From Bactericera cockerelli (taxonomy: Eukaryota > Arthropoda > Insecta > Hemiptera > Triozidae): a DNA stretch of 64,000 bases. Both the position numbers and the translations under genes were made by a program. Where the stretch lies: assembly GCA_024516035.1 (NCBI GenBank), contig CM044958.1, positions 22,590,108 to 22,654,107 on the forward strand. Direction: 5' to 3'. Of this stretch, positions 1 through 12,208 are shown piece by piece; positions within the stretch are counted from its first letter, which is position 1, and every line of letters starts with the position of its first letter. The notes beneath the pieces were generated by a model. The model ran no database searches and was not told where the DNA came from. It saw only the letters and a list, made by a program, of their open reading frames with translations.

Positions 1-855
1 ACTTAGGAGTTCACATAGACAAAGGATTGACCTTTTCCGCTCACATTCAGGAGACATCAACGAAGGCCAACAAAAGATCAGCAGCGCTCATCAGAATATT
101 GCCCCGGGTAAGAGGTGCAGGGTGGTTGAAGAGGAGAACACTGTACAGCGTGTTCGCCTCTACTATCCTCTACGCTGCGCCAGCATGGGGAATGGCCATG
201 GAAATTAAAAAATACAGGGACCTGCTAACTCGATCACAAAGAAAAATTGTATTGAACGCAGCAAGAGCCTATAGAACAACATCAACCGAGGCTATACAGG
301 TTATAGCAGGGATTATTCCTATAGACATTGCCATAGACGAGAGAAGGAGAACTTTCCAGAAATCAAGGGAAGAAAGAGAGGAAGAAAAGAAAAAATCCAC
401 TATAACCTGGGATACAAGATGGAAAAAACGGGACCAAGGGCAGCTGGACAAGAACATTAATACCAGACATTGAACCATGGATCAGCCGAAAACACGGCGA
501 ATTATCATACCACCTGTCCCAGTTCCTCTCTGGACATGGCTGTTTTAATGCCTACCTCTGCCGATTTAAAATCAGGGACTCGCCAAAATGCCGATACTGC
601 GAGGATGCTGATACAGTGGAACACACGTTCTTCCATTGCCTACGATGGCAACAACGAAGAGAACAGCTGAATACAATAAATGCTGAGTGTTTAACAAAAC
701 ACAATGTTGTACAAATCATGCTTAAATCTAAGGAAAAATGGCAACTCGTCCAATCTTTTGTTCACACGGTCCTGGAACAGAAAGAGAAGGATGAAAGAGC
801 AGAGAAAGACCGACACTCACCTGGTACAAGAGTAACAAACACTCCTCTCCCATAA
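1..855 (+). pseudogene. 3' end of an R1-type non-LTR retrotransposon ORF2 (frameshifted)
   Basis: This is the C-terminal end of a LINE reverse transcriptase polyprotein, cut by the window start. The first residues read LGVHIDKGLTFSAHI, the post-catalytic thumb signature of R1/jockey-clade enzymes. It stays open to 473 in one frame. The homologous reading then continues in the +1 frame from the A-run at 423-428 to the stop at 853-855, so the copy carries a single-base indel. The second part contains CRYCEDADTVEHTFFHC, a C-x2-C-x7-H-x4-C zinc knuckle typical of the R1/R2/LOA C terminus. The endonuclease and catalytic reverse transcriptase parts would lie upstream of the window. The single frameshift and otherwise intact text suggest a fairly young but dead copy. 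LINE identity is firm; the exact clade is an inference. Confidence 0.85.
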
Positions 856-1104
856 CTTTGTCCTTCCCCTATCCCTCTAGAACAGTGCACAGTACCGTAT
901 GCATGACCGGGATATAATAATGTATGTCTGTGTATGAATATGATAACTCAAATATCATTGTGTAAATTATATAAATTATTATGTATATTTATTATGCAAA
1001 ATTGTGAAATGTGTATTATATTGTATATGATGTATGTCTTGTAAAAGTACGTATTATAATTATGTAATGTGTATAATTATTGTATATGGTGTGTATAATT
1101 GTAT
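856..1104 (+). other. AT-rich 3' UTR of the LINE
   Basis: Very AT-rich sequence with repeated TATGTAATGTGTATAAT-like words follows the LINE stop codon directly and runs to the edge of the foldback element. It has no ORF. It is most simply the LINE 3' UTR; no clear poly(A) or target duplication can be placed, because the foldback element begins inside or next to it. Confidence 0.4.
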
Positions 1105-2085
1105 CCCCCAAAAAATATCACTTCGTGACATAAAAAAAGTCCCGCCAAGTCGTTGCACAAAAATATTTCAGTTCCCAAATTCATTCCTCCCTTCCCAAAA
1201 AATATATTAGTTATTATTGACCTCCCCCAAAAAAATATTGAAATCAATTTATGGCCCCGCCTTTTATTCATTCACCTAAGTGCAACAGTATACTTATTAA
1301 TAGCCTCCCCTCTCTCTTTCTTCTAATGTCCTCTTTCTTTTGTTGCTTGTTGCATGTTGGAATGTTTCCTTTACAAACTCAGAACTTAAGTCTTATTTCC
1401 TTGCTCCTTTCACCGACTTGGGCTCTTGGCGGAGTACCACTAACTGGGAATGATAAATATATGAATCTAATAGACAGTGCTATTTTTAAAGAATTAAAAA
1501 GAGATAATTTAACATAGTGGTTCTTATGGAGAACAGGAAAGGAGAAGTCTAGCCGACCGCGACCCAAGGATGCATTATCTGTATCTAAGTCGCAAAATAT
1601 CTGCCACCAACGAGAATTGGACCATCAGATCAAGTCACGATTCAGGCTCATTTCCACAAGGATCACATGTTTAGATATGTCTACATTTATATATAATCTT
1701 AGAAAAGAACCAAGACATCAGTTCCTTTGGCTAAGAACGGACCTGCAGGGTGGTACTCCGCCAAGAGCCCAAGTCGGTGAAAGGAGCAAGGAAATAAGAC
1801 TTAAGTTCTGAGTTTGTAAAGGAAACATTCCAACATGCAACAAGCAACAAAAGAAAGAGGACATTAGAAGAAAGAGAGAGGGGAGGCTATTAATAAGTAT
1901 ACTGTTGCACTTAGGTGAATGAATAAAAGGCGGGGCCATAAATTGATTTCAATATTTTTTTGGGGGAGGTCAATAATAACTAATATATTTTTTGGGAAGG
2001 GAGGAATGAATTTGGGAACTGAAATATTTTTGTGCAACGACTTGGCGGGACTTTTTTTATGTCACGAAGTGATATTTTTTGGGGG
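1105..2085. mobile_element. Foldback (snapback) element 1 with 336-bp perfect arms
   Basis: The left arm (1105-1440) and right arm (1750-2085) are inverse complements over 336 bp with no mismatch that I can see; translated shadows of the two arms are residue-for-residue identical. The ends are CCCCCAAAAAATATCAC and its complement, flanked on both sides by AT. The 309-bp loop (1441-1749) is not part of the inverted repeat. Perfect arms mean recent insertion or ongoing arm homogenisation. The ends match those of the element at 9556-10064, so both belong to one terminal-motif family. No transposase is encoded. Superfamily unknown; no target duplication could be fixed. Confidence 0.85.
1440..1814 (+). 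pseudogene. Coding-like segment carried in the loop of foldback element 1
   Basis: One frame is open from the left arm through the loop into the right arm except for a single TAG at 1515-1517. The part before the stop includes LTGNDKYMNLIDSAIFKEL. The part after it includes WFLWRTGKEK and RLISTRITCLDMSTFIYNL. Composition (W, C, mixed charged residues, modest AT bias) looks like real protein rather than random AT-rich DNA. I do not recognise the family. It could be a remnant of the element's own transposase or a captured host exon. No start codon or splice signal was assigned. Confidence 0.35.
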
Positions 2086-2340
2086 ATCTTATAACTTTTT
2101 GTAGTGGTCCTGCATAGGTGTGTGGTGTATGATGTATGATACATGTTAATTCAATATAAAACTATTTAACATATTCAATAATGATTTTAAAGGAACAAGT
2201 ATTGATAAATGAAACAGTTTGAATGTGAAGATAAAGATTTTAGTTTGATATTCATAACCAAGCACAGTATCCTGCTCCAAATTATTTTTTCACCTAAAAA
2301 GTAGATATGCGACTTTTGACTCATCTGGGAGAGTGATAAT

Positions 2341-2907
2341 ATACTAGATACTGAATATATATACACCAACTTTGTTCTGAGCTCTGAAAATGATCCTTTT
2401 TTCAATTATGGGCCAAATGTCCATTTTAGGATAATAGAACAATAAAAGAGCACACCTACTACCCACGAGAAAAAAAAGTAGCCATCGTTTGTGAAAATCG
2501 GTCTAATAGTTTTGGCTGTAAAGCGGTCAACGTGAAAGAAGAAGCAGTAAATGATGAAAAAAATGACGTTTTTAAAGTTTGGTTTTCTCCAACTTAACTC
2601 AAACGATTTTGATGGTTCTTTTTTCAAAGCTTGTCTTTATCGTGCCCCAATCTATATGTATTTATAGTCCAATTGCCTTCATCACTTGTACCTTTTTTTC
2701 CTACAACTACAAGAATTCTGCTAATTTTGCTCTGGCGTATAATATCACTTGGTATAATATCACCGGTTTCAGCGTAGATTTAGTAAAGCGAGTTAGAGTA
2801 GTTGTGACATCACGAAAGTGATTAACACAAATATGATAACATTTTTAATATCACTTGGTAACGCGCGAATTACTTTGACTGGGAGGTTCGGAGCGCTACC
2901 TCGGTCC
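2341..2907 (+). repeat. Dispersed repeat family B, copy 1
   Basis: This segment recurs at 4964-5424 in the same orientation. Shared blocks include GAGCTCTGAAAATGATCC, AAGCGGTCAACGTGAAAG and a GC-rich 3' end GGTCGGAGCGCTACC. Copy 1 carries roughly 110 extra bases near 2745-2850 (TATAATATCACTTGGTA repeated around it), absent from copy 2. Small ORFs in it are not conserved between copies, so it is judged non-coding. Class unknown; probably a non-autonomous element. Confidence 0.7.
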
Positions 2908-3184
2908 TAAATTATAAAATTTTATTATTATAATAATGATAGCATTTTCTTATTATAATAATGATCTCGCCATATTTATGAGACAGACAAACAAAAGCCA
3001 AATCGTCCAGAATGCAAGTTAAAACAGAACCCCACTTAGTGAGGTTGCTTCGCTCCCTCACTGTGTTCGGTTATTAATAATAGTATGTCCTACATTGTTT
3101 AACGGCAATATTATTATTTTTTGCTCTATTTTACATGGCAGGGTTCTTCTTAAAGAAGCTCTTCCATCCAACAATAACTAGTGT

Positions 3185-3222
3185 TTCTTTGAACAGTAAA
3201 TTGAGGTTTACTGTTCAAAGAA
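3185..3222. repeat. Short perfect hairpin
   Basis: TTCTTTGAACAGTAAA and TTTACTGTTCAAAGAA form 16-bp perfect arms around a 6-base loop. It sits between two related words (CCTCACTTAGTRAG...CACTGTGTTCGGTTA) at about 3022-3073 and 3225-3262, so it may be the core of a degraded mobile element. Confidence 0.5.
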
Positions 3223-3628
3223 CCTCACTTAGTAAGTTCGTTCTCACTGTGTTCGGTTAATTATGTTTAAAAGAAGGTAACAAGCGAGACCCCTCCCTCA
3301 AGTCGAAGAACGATTAGAGAGATAGTCCGGGTTATTCTAAATTTAATCCCGTTTCATAAATTGGCCCTTTGCCACAGAATTTTACAAGGATACTGTGTGG
3401 TGCCATTCATTTTATCCAGATGGGCCTCTCAACTGGTTCAGATAGTGGGTACACCCTGAACATATTTCCTTAATTTATGTCAGATATAATAATTAGGACT
3501 TTTAAGTCCCATTTTCCAGCAGTATGCCCAAGGTGTATTATTATGTGGTAAAAATCCCAAATGGGAGGATAAATGAATTTTTACAATTAATTTCTATGAA
3601 AGAATACTGAGAACGAAGCTTATTATTA

Positions 3629-3856
3629 GCCAGCGTCGATGGCGCGTTGAATGCACCGGTTCTCGTTAGATCACCGAAGTTAAGCAACGTCCAGCGAGGT
3701 GAAGACTTTGTGATGCTGGCATTCCGGCCCGACCCAGGCTGGGTGAGGTTAATATGGGTAGCAGGTTTGTGAGTTTCCTGCGAATGGAGCGTAACACCCC
3801 CGTCGTGATATGACCATGCAGTTGAAAGCGACGTTAAAAACCAAAAAAAAAAAAAA
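3629..3856 (+). mobile_element. 5S rRNA-headed SINE (short-head subfamily)
   Basis: The head begins GCCAGCGTCGATGGCGCGTT and carries 5S rRNA-like box A text (CACCGAAGTTAAGCAACGTC). The second half of the 5S moiety (intermediate element and box C) is missing and the sequence jumps to TGATGCTGGC. The body CCCAGGCTGGGTGAGGTTAA and tail GAAAGCGACGTTAAA follow, then a poly(A) run. A 13-bp target duplication AACGAAGCTTATT lies at 3612-3624 and 3857-3869, direct evidence of LINE-machinery retroposition. Confidence 0.85.
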
Positions 3857-4074
3857 AACGAAGCTTATTGTGTTGTTCAAGTAATAAATGTATAAATATA
3901 TTTTTTTTCAACTGTTAATTTTTTATAGTATATTATAAATTTCTCTTTTATATATAGAGATGAGGTACAACACAACCCACAACAAAAAGGGTACGTACCT
4001 CAGAAACTCACTAAATTTAATGTAAAATATTAAAAAAAAAGTAAAGAGTATTTTGTTAAATAAAAAAAAATTAC

Positions 4075-4165
4075 ATGTCCCAGCTAGGTTTTGAACCCGC
4101 GGACTTCTGACATCACTAGCATCGCACAGTGCCGCCTTTACCACTGAGCTAACTGGACTGTCGAT
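4075..4165 (-). mobile_element. tRNA-like SINE head or tRNA relic
   Basis: Read on minus, it has a box A-like TTAGCTCAGTGGTAAAGGC and a box B-like GCGGGTTCAAAACC about 60 bases later, with too long an internal region for a functional tRNA. No acceptor-stem pairing is complete. Best read as a tRNA-derived SINE head, body degraded. Confidence 0.5.
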
Positions 4166-4689
4166 GTCTCCACGTGGTTTTTGCAACAGATAAAAGCTTC
4201 ATTTTATTTTACTTTGTATAATAAACTTTTTAGCGGCCAGCGAAAGAAATATTTACTAGAGGGAATTGGATAGGGAAGGAAGCCTTTCACTTCCTATGTA
4301 ACTGATAGGTACCTACATTCCTAATTAGGAATAGTTATTAGGTAGTGTAGGGGCTTTTACAAAGTTTTCTATGAAACTTCTACATTTCCTACTTAGAAAG
4401 GTCCCCAAACATTTAGACATTCATGTTACACATACATATTATGTAACATTGGGTACTAGAGATTTTTTACATTTTTGAACCTAGATAATATAACCAACAT
4501 TTTAGAAGAAAAAAAAATCCTGTCTTTTTCACTCCTTGGGCATTACAGGTTTATTATAGCTATGTAGGTATGACGTTATTTGTGGTCAAGCACAAGGCCT
4601 CTTCACAAATTTTGTGGGTAGCGCAGCATTACTAAGAGCCTCCTTTACTTTTCAAATTCTATTACATTAATTTATTTTTACTCTGGTAA

Positions 4690-4862
4690 TGCCGCCACTG
4701 GTCGTTACTTATTCAGTAACTACTCATTTTTCCTCACGAGGTATGAGTGGACCCCAAACACCCAAGTAATGTGCGGAAAAATTCCTGCCCAGCTGGGGAT
4801 CGAATACAGGTCACCATGCGTGGTAAGCTTAGCGCGCTAACTCACTCAGCACCGGCGACTAT
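4690..4862 (-). mobile_element. tRNA-headed SINE, family C copy
   Basis: Read on minus, it starts with a tRNA-like head (GAGTTAGCGCGCTAAGC as box A region, GTATTCGATCCCCAGC as box B region) and continues into a body containing TACCTCGTGAGGAAAAATGA. The same head and body occur at 59650-59830, and a diverged relative at 12800-12935 with its inverted-block partner at 61505-61640. Confidence 0.65.
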
Positions 4863-4963
4863 TTATGGGTTAGTAATGTTAGTATACCTTTACACAATTT
4901 CACATCGGGACATGTGGATTGAAAGGTTTGTGAATGAATACTTATATACATAATAAACTAGAT

Positions 4964-5424
4964 TAAATATCTATACTCCAATGTTATTCTGAGCTCTGAA
5001 AATGATCCTTTTCCTTAATAACGGCCAAATGGTAGCTTTTGGGATAATGAAACCATAAAAAGGCACACCTACCACCCAGAAGAAAAAAAATGAGCCATCG
5101 TTCATGAAAATCGGTCCAGTAGTTTTGGCTGTAGAGCGGTCAACGTCAAAGAAGAAGCAGAATTTTTTGAAAAAAAATGACGTTTTTATAGTGTGGTTTT
5201 GACCAACTTAACTCAAACGATTTCGATGTTTCTTTTTTAAAAGCTTGTCCATTATCGTGCCCCAATCTGTACATGTAGTTCAATTTCCTCCATCACTTGT
5301 ACTTTTTCTCCTACAACTACACGAAAAGTGCTACTTATGCTGTCGCGTATAGTATACTCTTGGTAGCGCGCGAACTATTTCGATTGACTTGGCGGGTCGG
5401 AGCGCTACCGCGCTCCTTAATATG
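4964..5424 (+). repeat. Dispersed repeat family B, copy 2
   Basis: Second copy of the repeat at 2341-2907, same orientation, with the same TTTTGGCTGTAGAGCGGTCA-type core and GGTCGGAGCGCTACC end. It lacks the extra block of copy 1. Confidence 0.7.
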
Positions 5425-6690
5425 GTGTGTATATTATATATTTAGCGTATTAAACAAGCAAAAAAAAAACCCCCCAACTTACTAAATTAAATCTATAACT
5501 ACCTACGCATACATGAGTCACTTAAATTATTGTAAGTGCCAACTACTCTAGATGTCTAGTGTCACATTTTTATTTTTACCATTGCTGTAGGTGATTAATA
5601 CGAGGTATGGACGTGGGAGGTGGCAGACCCCGCATCAATACGCCGTTATATTGTAACATACTTATGTAAGACCATGTACATGTAGATAATGTAGATAGAA
5701 AAACTACCATTAAGGCTAGATAAATTGTACATTAAAAAATAGTCGCTCCTAATTTGAAAAATAGCATTGTTTGTATAGATTGTGACTGTAAGAGTGAAAT
5801 CTATTTGTAAGATGGATATTATGATAACGCATGTGTCTACATCATTTTCTCCCCTAAACCTAATCCTTTTCCAAACCTAAAATTCTTTTCATCCTTGAAA
5901 GCCGTCCTGATGAAATGCTCACGCGGTTCCAGGGCGATTTTCCTATACTGAGTGGTCATACGTCAGGGAGGTTTTAGTTGGTAGGTGCTGGTAAGAAAAT
6001 TACCAGTAAGTCCAACATAACCTGGCGAGATCCGAAATGGGTGTGCAAGGGTGGATAACCACACTTGCAAGTCTATTTTGAGGTATCGTTAGGTAAACAT
6101 GAGCTTTCCTACCTTGTTGTATGATTATCAGTTTAGTTTCTTTGTAAAAAAAAAAAAAAAAAAAAACAAGCTTACCACTGAGCTAATCGTGCGCGTCTAA
6201 TCGTTTCTCATTGAACATACTAACACAAAATGTTTTTTTAAATACCTTTTTGTTTATATCAAAATAGTATAAAACATAATAAAGACTGCAAAAGTTTATT
6301 AATTTTACAAAATATTATCTTGTTTTTTTCAAGACTTCTATTAAGAGTTGGCAATCGGTAAATATTTGTTATTTAATTAGTATTGTTTATGATAGAAGAA
6401 CCTACCTACATATTTACCTGGATTTATTTCATAAACTCTATTTTCGTTTGGAAAATTCGCTAGTTTTTTTTTCTCTCGTAGGGAAGCATAAGAAAAACCA
6501 TCCTTACATTATCAAGGCAGTCTCTCAGGGGCTTACACGAATAATAATTATGTGTATTGTGATACCAATAGTATCTGATATAACTCAATTTACAGATGGT
6601 ATTACCCCCAAAAAAACCATAAGTTGTTTTTGTTACAACAGGTCAGATACAGGTATGAATAAAATATTCCATCAGATTTTTTTGATAATT
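5425..6690. other. No gene seen
   Basis: AT-rich sequence with a 22-base A-run near 6147-6168. Just after it, ACCACTGAGCTAATCGTGC looks like a box A fragment read on minus. A moderately GC-rich patch at 5880-6080 has an open minus-strand stretch without splice signals. No feature can be named. Confidence 0.5.
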
Positions 6691-6790
6691 AAAATAATAT
6701 TGACCGTCGAGAATTGAACCTCGGTCATGCGACTAACACTCTTAGCACTACCACATCTAGCTAACACCACTGACCATCTGAGAATCACGA
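6690..6790 (-). mobile_element. tRNA-like SINE head relic
   Basis: Read on minus, GTTAGCTAGATGTGG (box A-like) and CGAGGTTCAATTCTCGACGG (box B-like) are spaced like a tRNA with an enlarged middle. It is degraded, with no acceptor stem. Confidence 0.4.
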
Positions 6791-7700
6791 AATTTATCAT
6801 TTGAATTTTCCTAAACTGGCTGATGAAGGCATGTGAGACCGCGGTATTCAAAAAAAGCAATGTAAACAATTTTTGTAAACAATACAAGACGCCCTTACAC
6901 AGTCTACAGCTAGAAAACTCTTAGGATTTTTGAAGAGTTTTTGGCAAACATCTAATAGCTTTTCCCAGAAGATCACGTGATAAAAAATCGTAAAATTATT
7001 TTTTAGCATCCTCGGGGCGGCCGCCAACTTTTATCAAACTTGCCCATGTCTGTGCCAAAATTTGTTCGGACAAATGTCGAGTGTTTTATTTAGTTAAAAA
7101 GTTTTTTTGGATGTTTTTTTCTGTTCAGGTGTAAAAAAATATGACAAACCAAATTGTAAAAAACAAAGTAGTGTAGCTAGAAACATCGAAATTTTGTTGG
7201 CTTTCTGCAAAATTATTCAGAATCAACTCATCTTAAACAGGAAAAAAGTACTGACCTGAAGAATAAGCCAAAGTCGGACTTTTTCGGAAAGTTGCAAAAA
7301 ATCACTTTGTGCAGTTACGAAGGCGAATCCGAAAAAACGGATTACAGATCCGGCCTGGAAATGTCGTCAGTAATCTACCATTAACGGGTGTAAACGTTTT
7401 TTTGGTCCACCCTGTATACATAGGCAGGTTAGTTTATACAAGCGGATATCTACAGTTTTGCCAGAATTCTACAGTTCTGCGTTACAAGGTTTCAAGTTAG
7501 TGTACTCATATTCCGCAAGAGTGTCGACGAGTTCCTAGCATGATGAATAAAGTTCGAGAGGTTGTGTGAGGTATTGTAATGTAATGTAATGTAAAAAGGC
7601 TTTACTTATACAATTAAATTTACTTAAAACAAAAATACATGTGTTCATGAGCATTTTGTACAAAATCAGATAAATATCTGAGCCTCATTAAATTAAACTA
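6790..7700. other. No gene; one possible transposon end
   Basis: Mostly featureless AT-rich DNA. TTTGGTCCACCCTGTATA at about 7402-7419 is an end of the CAGGGTGG type seen elsewhere in the window, but I could not find its partner. GTAATGTAATGTAATGTAA repeats at about 7576-7594. Confidence 0.4.
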
Positions 7701-7857
7701 CCTATGTACGAGGTCCAACAATAAAGTTCCCGGACGACCCCCATAGCTCCGGCTCTGATGTACATAGCTCAATAAGTTTTTGCAGATATTATCCATAGTT
7801 CCTCATGTTCATATTTCATTAACTTTAATTTCTTTCTGATCGGTAGTTTTCAAATAA

Positions 7858-9021
<1,164 letters not shown>

Positions 9022-9183
9022 GTTAACCTCCAAGCCAATAGGGACGGTCGTCCGGGAACTTTATTGTCGGACCTCGTATTTATTTCTCAACACGGAATCA
9101 TAAGAACGTTATGACTTTAGTGAGCATTGACGATCTTATAATCTATCTGTACCGGTGAATTATCTAAAGATACTAATAGGGTT

Positions 9184-9373
9184 GGGTGGAAGAGATTGCC
9201 TAAGGCAATAACCCCGCCCTTTATTTAGGACATATATTATGTATATTATATTTATTTTTTTTCTTTACTTTATCTTCTATTATATTGTATATTGTATTTT
9301 CATTTGTAATTATTTGTATTGTATATAATATGTCCTATTACCTAGTAAAGTGTAAATAAAAAAATAAAATAAA
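9184..9373 (+). mobile_element. Probable LINE 3' tail
   Basis: GAAGAGATTGCCTAAGGCAATAA followed by CCGCCCTTT and then a long AT-rich stretch ending in AAATAAAAAAATAAAATAAA resembles the 3' UTR of insect jockey/RTE-like LINEs. No coding part is attached. The assignment rests on remembered style, not on a match within this window. Confidence 0.35.
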
Positions 9374-9555
9374 GATATCCGGTCATGAAAGCTTAGGTCC
9401 TCAATGTATTCAGACCATACACATATTGTTCACAGCGCCGCGCCGCGTCTAATATGGACTTATCTCAGAAACAATTAAGTCTAACATTTACGTAGTTATG
9501 AACAAACTCATGAAATCTCAATCGTGATTAGATCTCTCCTTCATGTATAGATGAT

Positions 9556-10064
9556 CCCCCAAAAAACACTACGTGTAAAAATAGTCGTCAAGTGTTGGAA
9601 TGATCAAAAAGAACTGATATCAAAAACGTCAATTTTCTATGTTTGAAGGAATTATTTTTCACGTAATTAGTCTCTTGATAATTCAACCAAAATAATAGCC
9701 TCACAACAACAATACACCTTTGAGCAAACTTCGATTTGGTACTTTGAGAATTTAACCAAAAAAAAGCCACACGACAAAACAATGCTCTTGTAAGAACAAT
9801 GGCTCTGAAATTATGCAACATTGTTCTTACAAGAACATTGTTTTGTCGTGTGGCTTTTTTTTGGTTAAATTCTCAAAGTACCAAATCGAAGTTTGCTCAA
9901 AGGTGTATTGTTGTTGTGAGGCTATTATTTTGGTTGAATTATCAAGAGACTAATTACGTGAAAAATAATTCCTTCAAACATAGAAAATTGACGTTTTTGA
10001 TATCAGTTCTTTTTGATCATTCCAACACTTGACGACTATTTTTACACGTAGTGTTTTTTGGGGG
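9556..10064. mobile_element. Foldback element 2 with 246-bp arms
   Basis: The arms 9556-9801 and 9819-10064 are inverse complements (one mismatch noticed, near the loop) around a 17-base loop. The ends are CCCCCAAAAAACACTACGTG and its complement, matching the ends of the 1105-2085 element (CCCCCAAAAAATATCACTTC), while the arm interiors are unrelated. No coding content beyond mirrored shadows. The DNA or its transcript could fold into a nearly perfect 246-bp hairpin. Confidence 0.88.
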
Positions 10065-10146
10065 ATATCACTACTTTTTGATTTAATTGATTTTCCTCTG
10101 ATAGATGAAATAAAACTAATCAACAATCAACAGATAAAAGACTTTT

Positions 10147-10401
10147 TTTTTAAGTGGGGTTTAACGTCGCTTTCAACTGCCATGGTCATATCACGACGGG
10201 GGTTTTACCCTCCATTCGCAGGAAACTCACAAACCTGCTACTCACATTGACCTCACCCAGCCTGAGTGGGGCCGGGAAAAGCCAGCGTCACGAGAATTAG
10301 AATTTGAATGGTCACCCATCCAAGTCTTAACCTCGCTGGATGTCGCTTAACTTCGGTGTTCTGAAGGGAACCGGTGTATTCAACATGCCATCGACGCTGG
10401 C
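10147..10401 (-). mobile_element. 5S rRNA-headed SINE (full-head subfamily)
   Basis: Read on minus, it starts with a complete 5S-like head of about 120 bases. It has box A-like CACCGAAGTTAAGCGAC, intermediate element TTAAGACTTGGATG and box C GGATGGGTGACC, and ends CGTGACGCTGGC, which pairs with the starting GCCAGCGTCG as in helix I of 5S rRNA. The body and GACGTTAAA tail follow. A 12-bp target duplication TAAAAGACTTTT lies at 10135-10146 and 10402-10413. Nearly identical to the copy at 12209-12485. Confidence 0.92.
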
Positions 10402-10413
10402 TAAAAGACTTTT

Positions 10414-11304
10414 AATTTAAGGATGTTGCGATACGCAGTAATATTATAAGACTATCTTGTAAAATGTTGGGTAGTTGATATTGAACTAGTGAGGTGACAC
10501 TACTTTGTTTAAGGAAAAAAGTTATAATGAGTTGCATGCTCGAAAATTATATTGTGACCCAAGTACTGTTCTGTAAATAATTACAATTGCAAGGAGAAAA
10601 AAATGATAGAAAAAAAAACATTGAAAAGATGCTCAAAGAAAATTTCACAGTAATTGCTGAAGAGAGGGGAAATCTTGAGATAACAGGTGTGATCCTTATT
10701 TGAGTGACACTAGATAGCACCCAGAATTTTTTTTGATCTTTTCAAATTTTGAAACCCACTACCGAGGTTCAATAACAGAAAACCACCCCGTTTCATTATT
10801 TTTGCCAATAATTAAGGTGATATCGAGTATTTCATGGAACTGGTACTTCAGTAATCGATTACTTAAAAGTACCTAAATACTCCAATTACTTTTGTACTTG
10901 GTTTTTGAGGTTATGAGAGAGGATGTAAATGGAATAATGAATTAGTAATCACTCAAGAACCAAGTGCAAAAGCACCGGGTCTTTCATTATTCAGTACACT
11001 AACTGAATCTCACAATTTTGCATTCAGAACGTTTACAGGAGATGAATCTCGGTTCACAAAATTAGTTGGGTGTTTTAGTTTCAAGTGTTTCAATAGATTA
11101 GAAGCTCCACCTCCTATTTTATAATCTGAATTACATAATGTACATTTCCCTAAACCGATTGTTTGACAAATAAGTTTCAAATAGAAGACTTGTTTCTACG
11201 AGACAACGAGAAAAATATTAGGACACCGACGGCCTGAATATTATTCATAGATAATATCGGAACAATTAAGTACCTCTCGCTGCTGTACCCAGTTCTAGAA
11301 ATAA
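10414..11304. other. No gene seen
   Basis: AT-rich. One short open plus-strand segment at about 10612-10708 (reading IEKMLKENFTVIAEERG) looks protein-like but has no splice signals and ends at a stop. No other structure seen. Confidence 0.4.
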
Positions 11305-11535
11305 AGAAACCAATATTCCTTTATTTTTAAGAGGATTAATTTTCAGTCAAAAAAAAAAAATCTGCCTACACGGCCCCAGTCAGGCTGAACATGGACCAGC
11401 TTTAAAATCTTAAATACAATGGTGTGTCTTGTGGTATATTGTTTTAAAGGTGTCTTAAAAATAAAGAAATACGGATATTTTGAGTCGTTTTTGAGAAACC
11501 CAGGCTTGGGTGAGACTTTATGGATGTCCTGTATA
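11305..11535. repeat. Dispersed repeat family D, copy 1
   Basis: The first part (ATTCCTTTATTTTT, an A-run, then CGGCCCCAGTCAGGCT) matches 55320-55435 in the same orientation. The last part (GAGAAACCCAGGCTTGGGTG...CCTGTATA) is the inverse complement of 55248-55310. Together the two copies suggest a TIR element of which each locus keeps different parts. Confidence 0.5.
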
Positions 11536-11640
11536 TGTAGGTAGATATTTGTAAATTTTGAATGAGATCTACGTAATTTACGATTCAAAATACAAAAGTA
11601 TTGATTCAAATAAATGCTTTATTTAGTTAGACTGTCAGTG

Positions 11641-11880
11641 GCCAGCATCCGTGGCGTAATGGTTGTAACTACTGCCCGTAGTCCAGACATTTCGAGTTCC
11701 CTTCCCGGTTGTTGCATACTTTTCTAATGTTTTTTTCCCCTCTTAACACGTGAGTCTGAAATCACAGCCCTACCCAGGCTGGGTGAGGTAAATGTAGGTA
11801 CCTGGAATGATTCCCAGCGAATGGAGGGTAAAACCCCCCCGTCCTTACTTGTTCAAATCATGACGTTAAAACCAAATACA
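11641..11880 (+). mobile_element. tRNA-headed SINE with the same body as the 5S SINEs
   Basis: The head reads CCGTGGCGTAATGGTTGTAA (box A region) and CATTTCGAGTTCCCTTCCC (box B region, degraded). The body contains CCCAGGCTGGGTGAGGTAAA and GAATGGAGGGTAAAACCCCC, ending TGACGTTAAAACC, as in the 5S-headed SINEs. Copies at 52928-53130 and 63063-63305 (both minus) have a better box B (GAGTTCGATTCCCGG in the latter). The same SINE sits at the same place in the inverted partner block, so it predates that duplication. Confidence 0.8.
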
Positions 11881-12208
11881 ATCAACTGGTCACAATCGTT
11901 TTAAAATGAGGTTGGTGTGATAATTGGTGCTCATACCTATTTAATCTTAAAATCCATTAACATTAATTCATTAATAATCAACTAGTGTTTTAACCTTGTA
12001 TTGAAAAATTAGTAATGAACTCGTTAAAAAACGGACAGCTCGGTTTCGTGGTTTTGTTTATAATACAATTTTAATTATATTATGTACCTACGTACATGGT
12101 AGGTAGATGGAAATTTGATCTTGGCAAAATAAAGAGGGAAATGAAAGTGCCGAGTATTATTGTATGTTCCGAAAGTGCCTCTTACTATGGCTCTAAGATA
12201 TGTTGACA

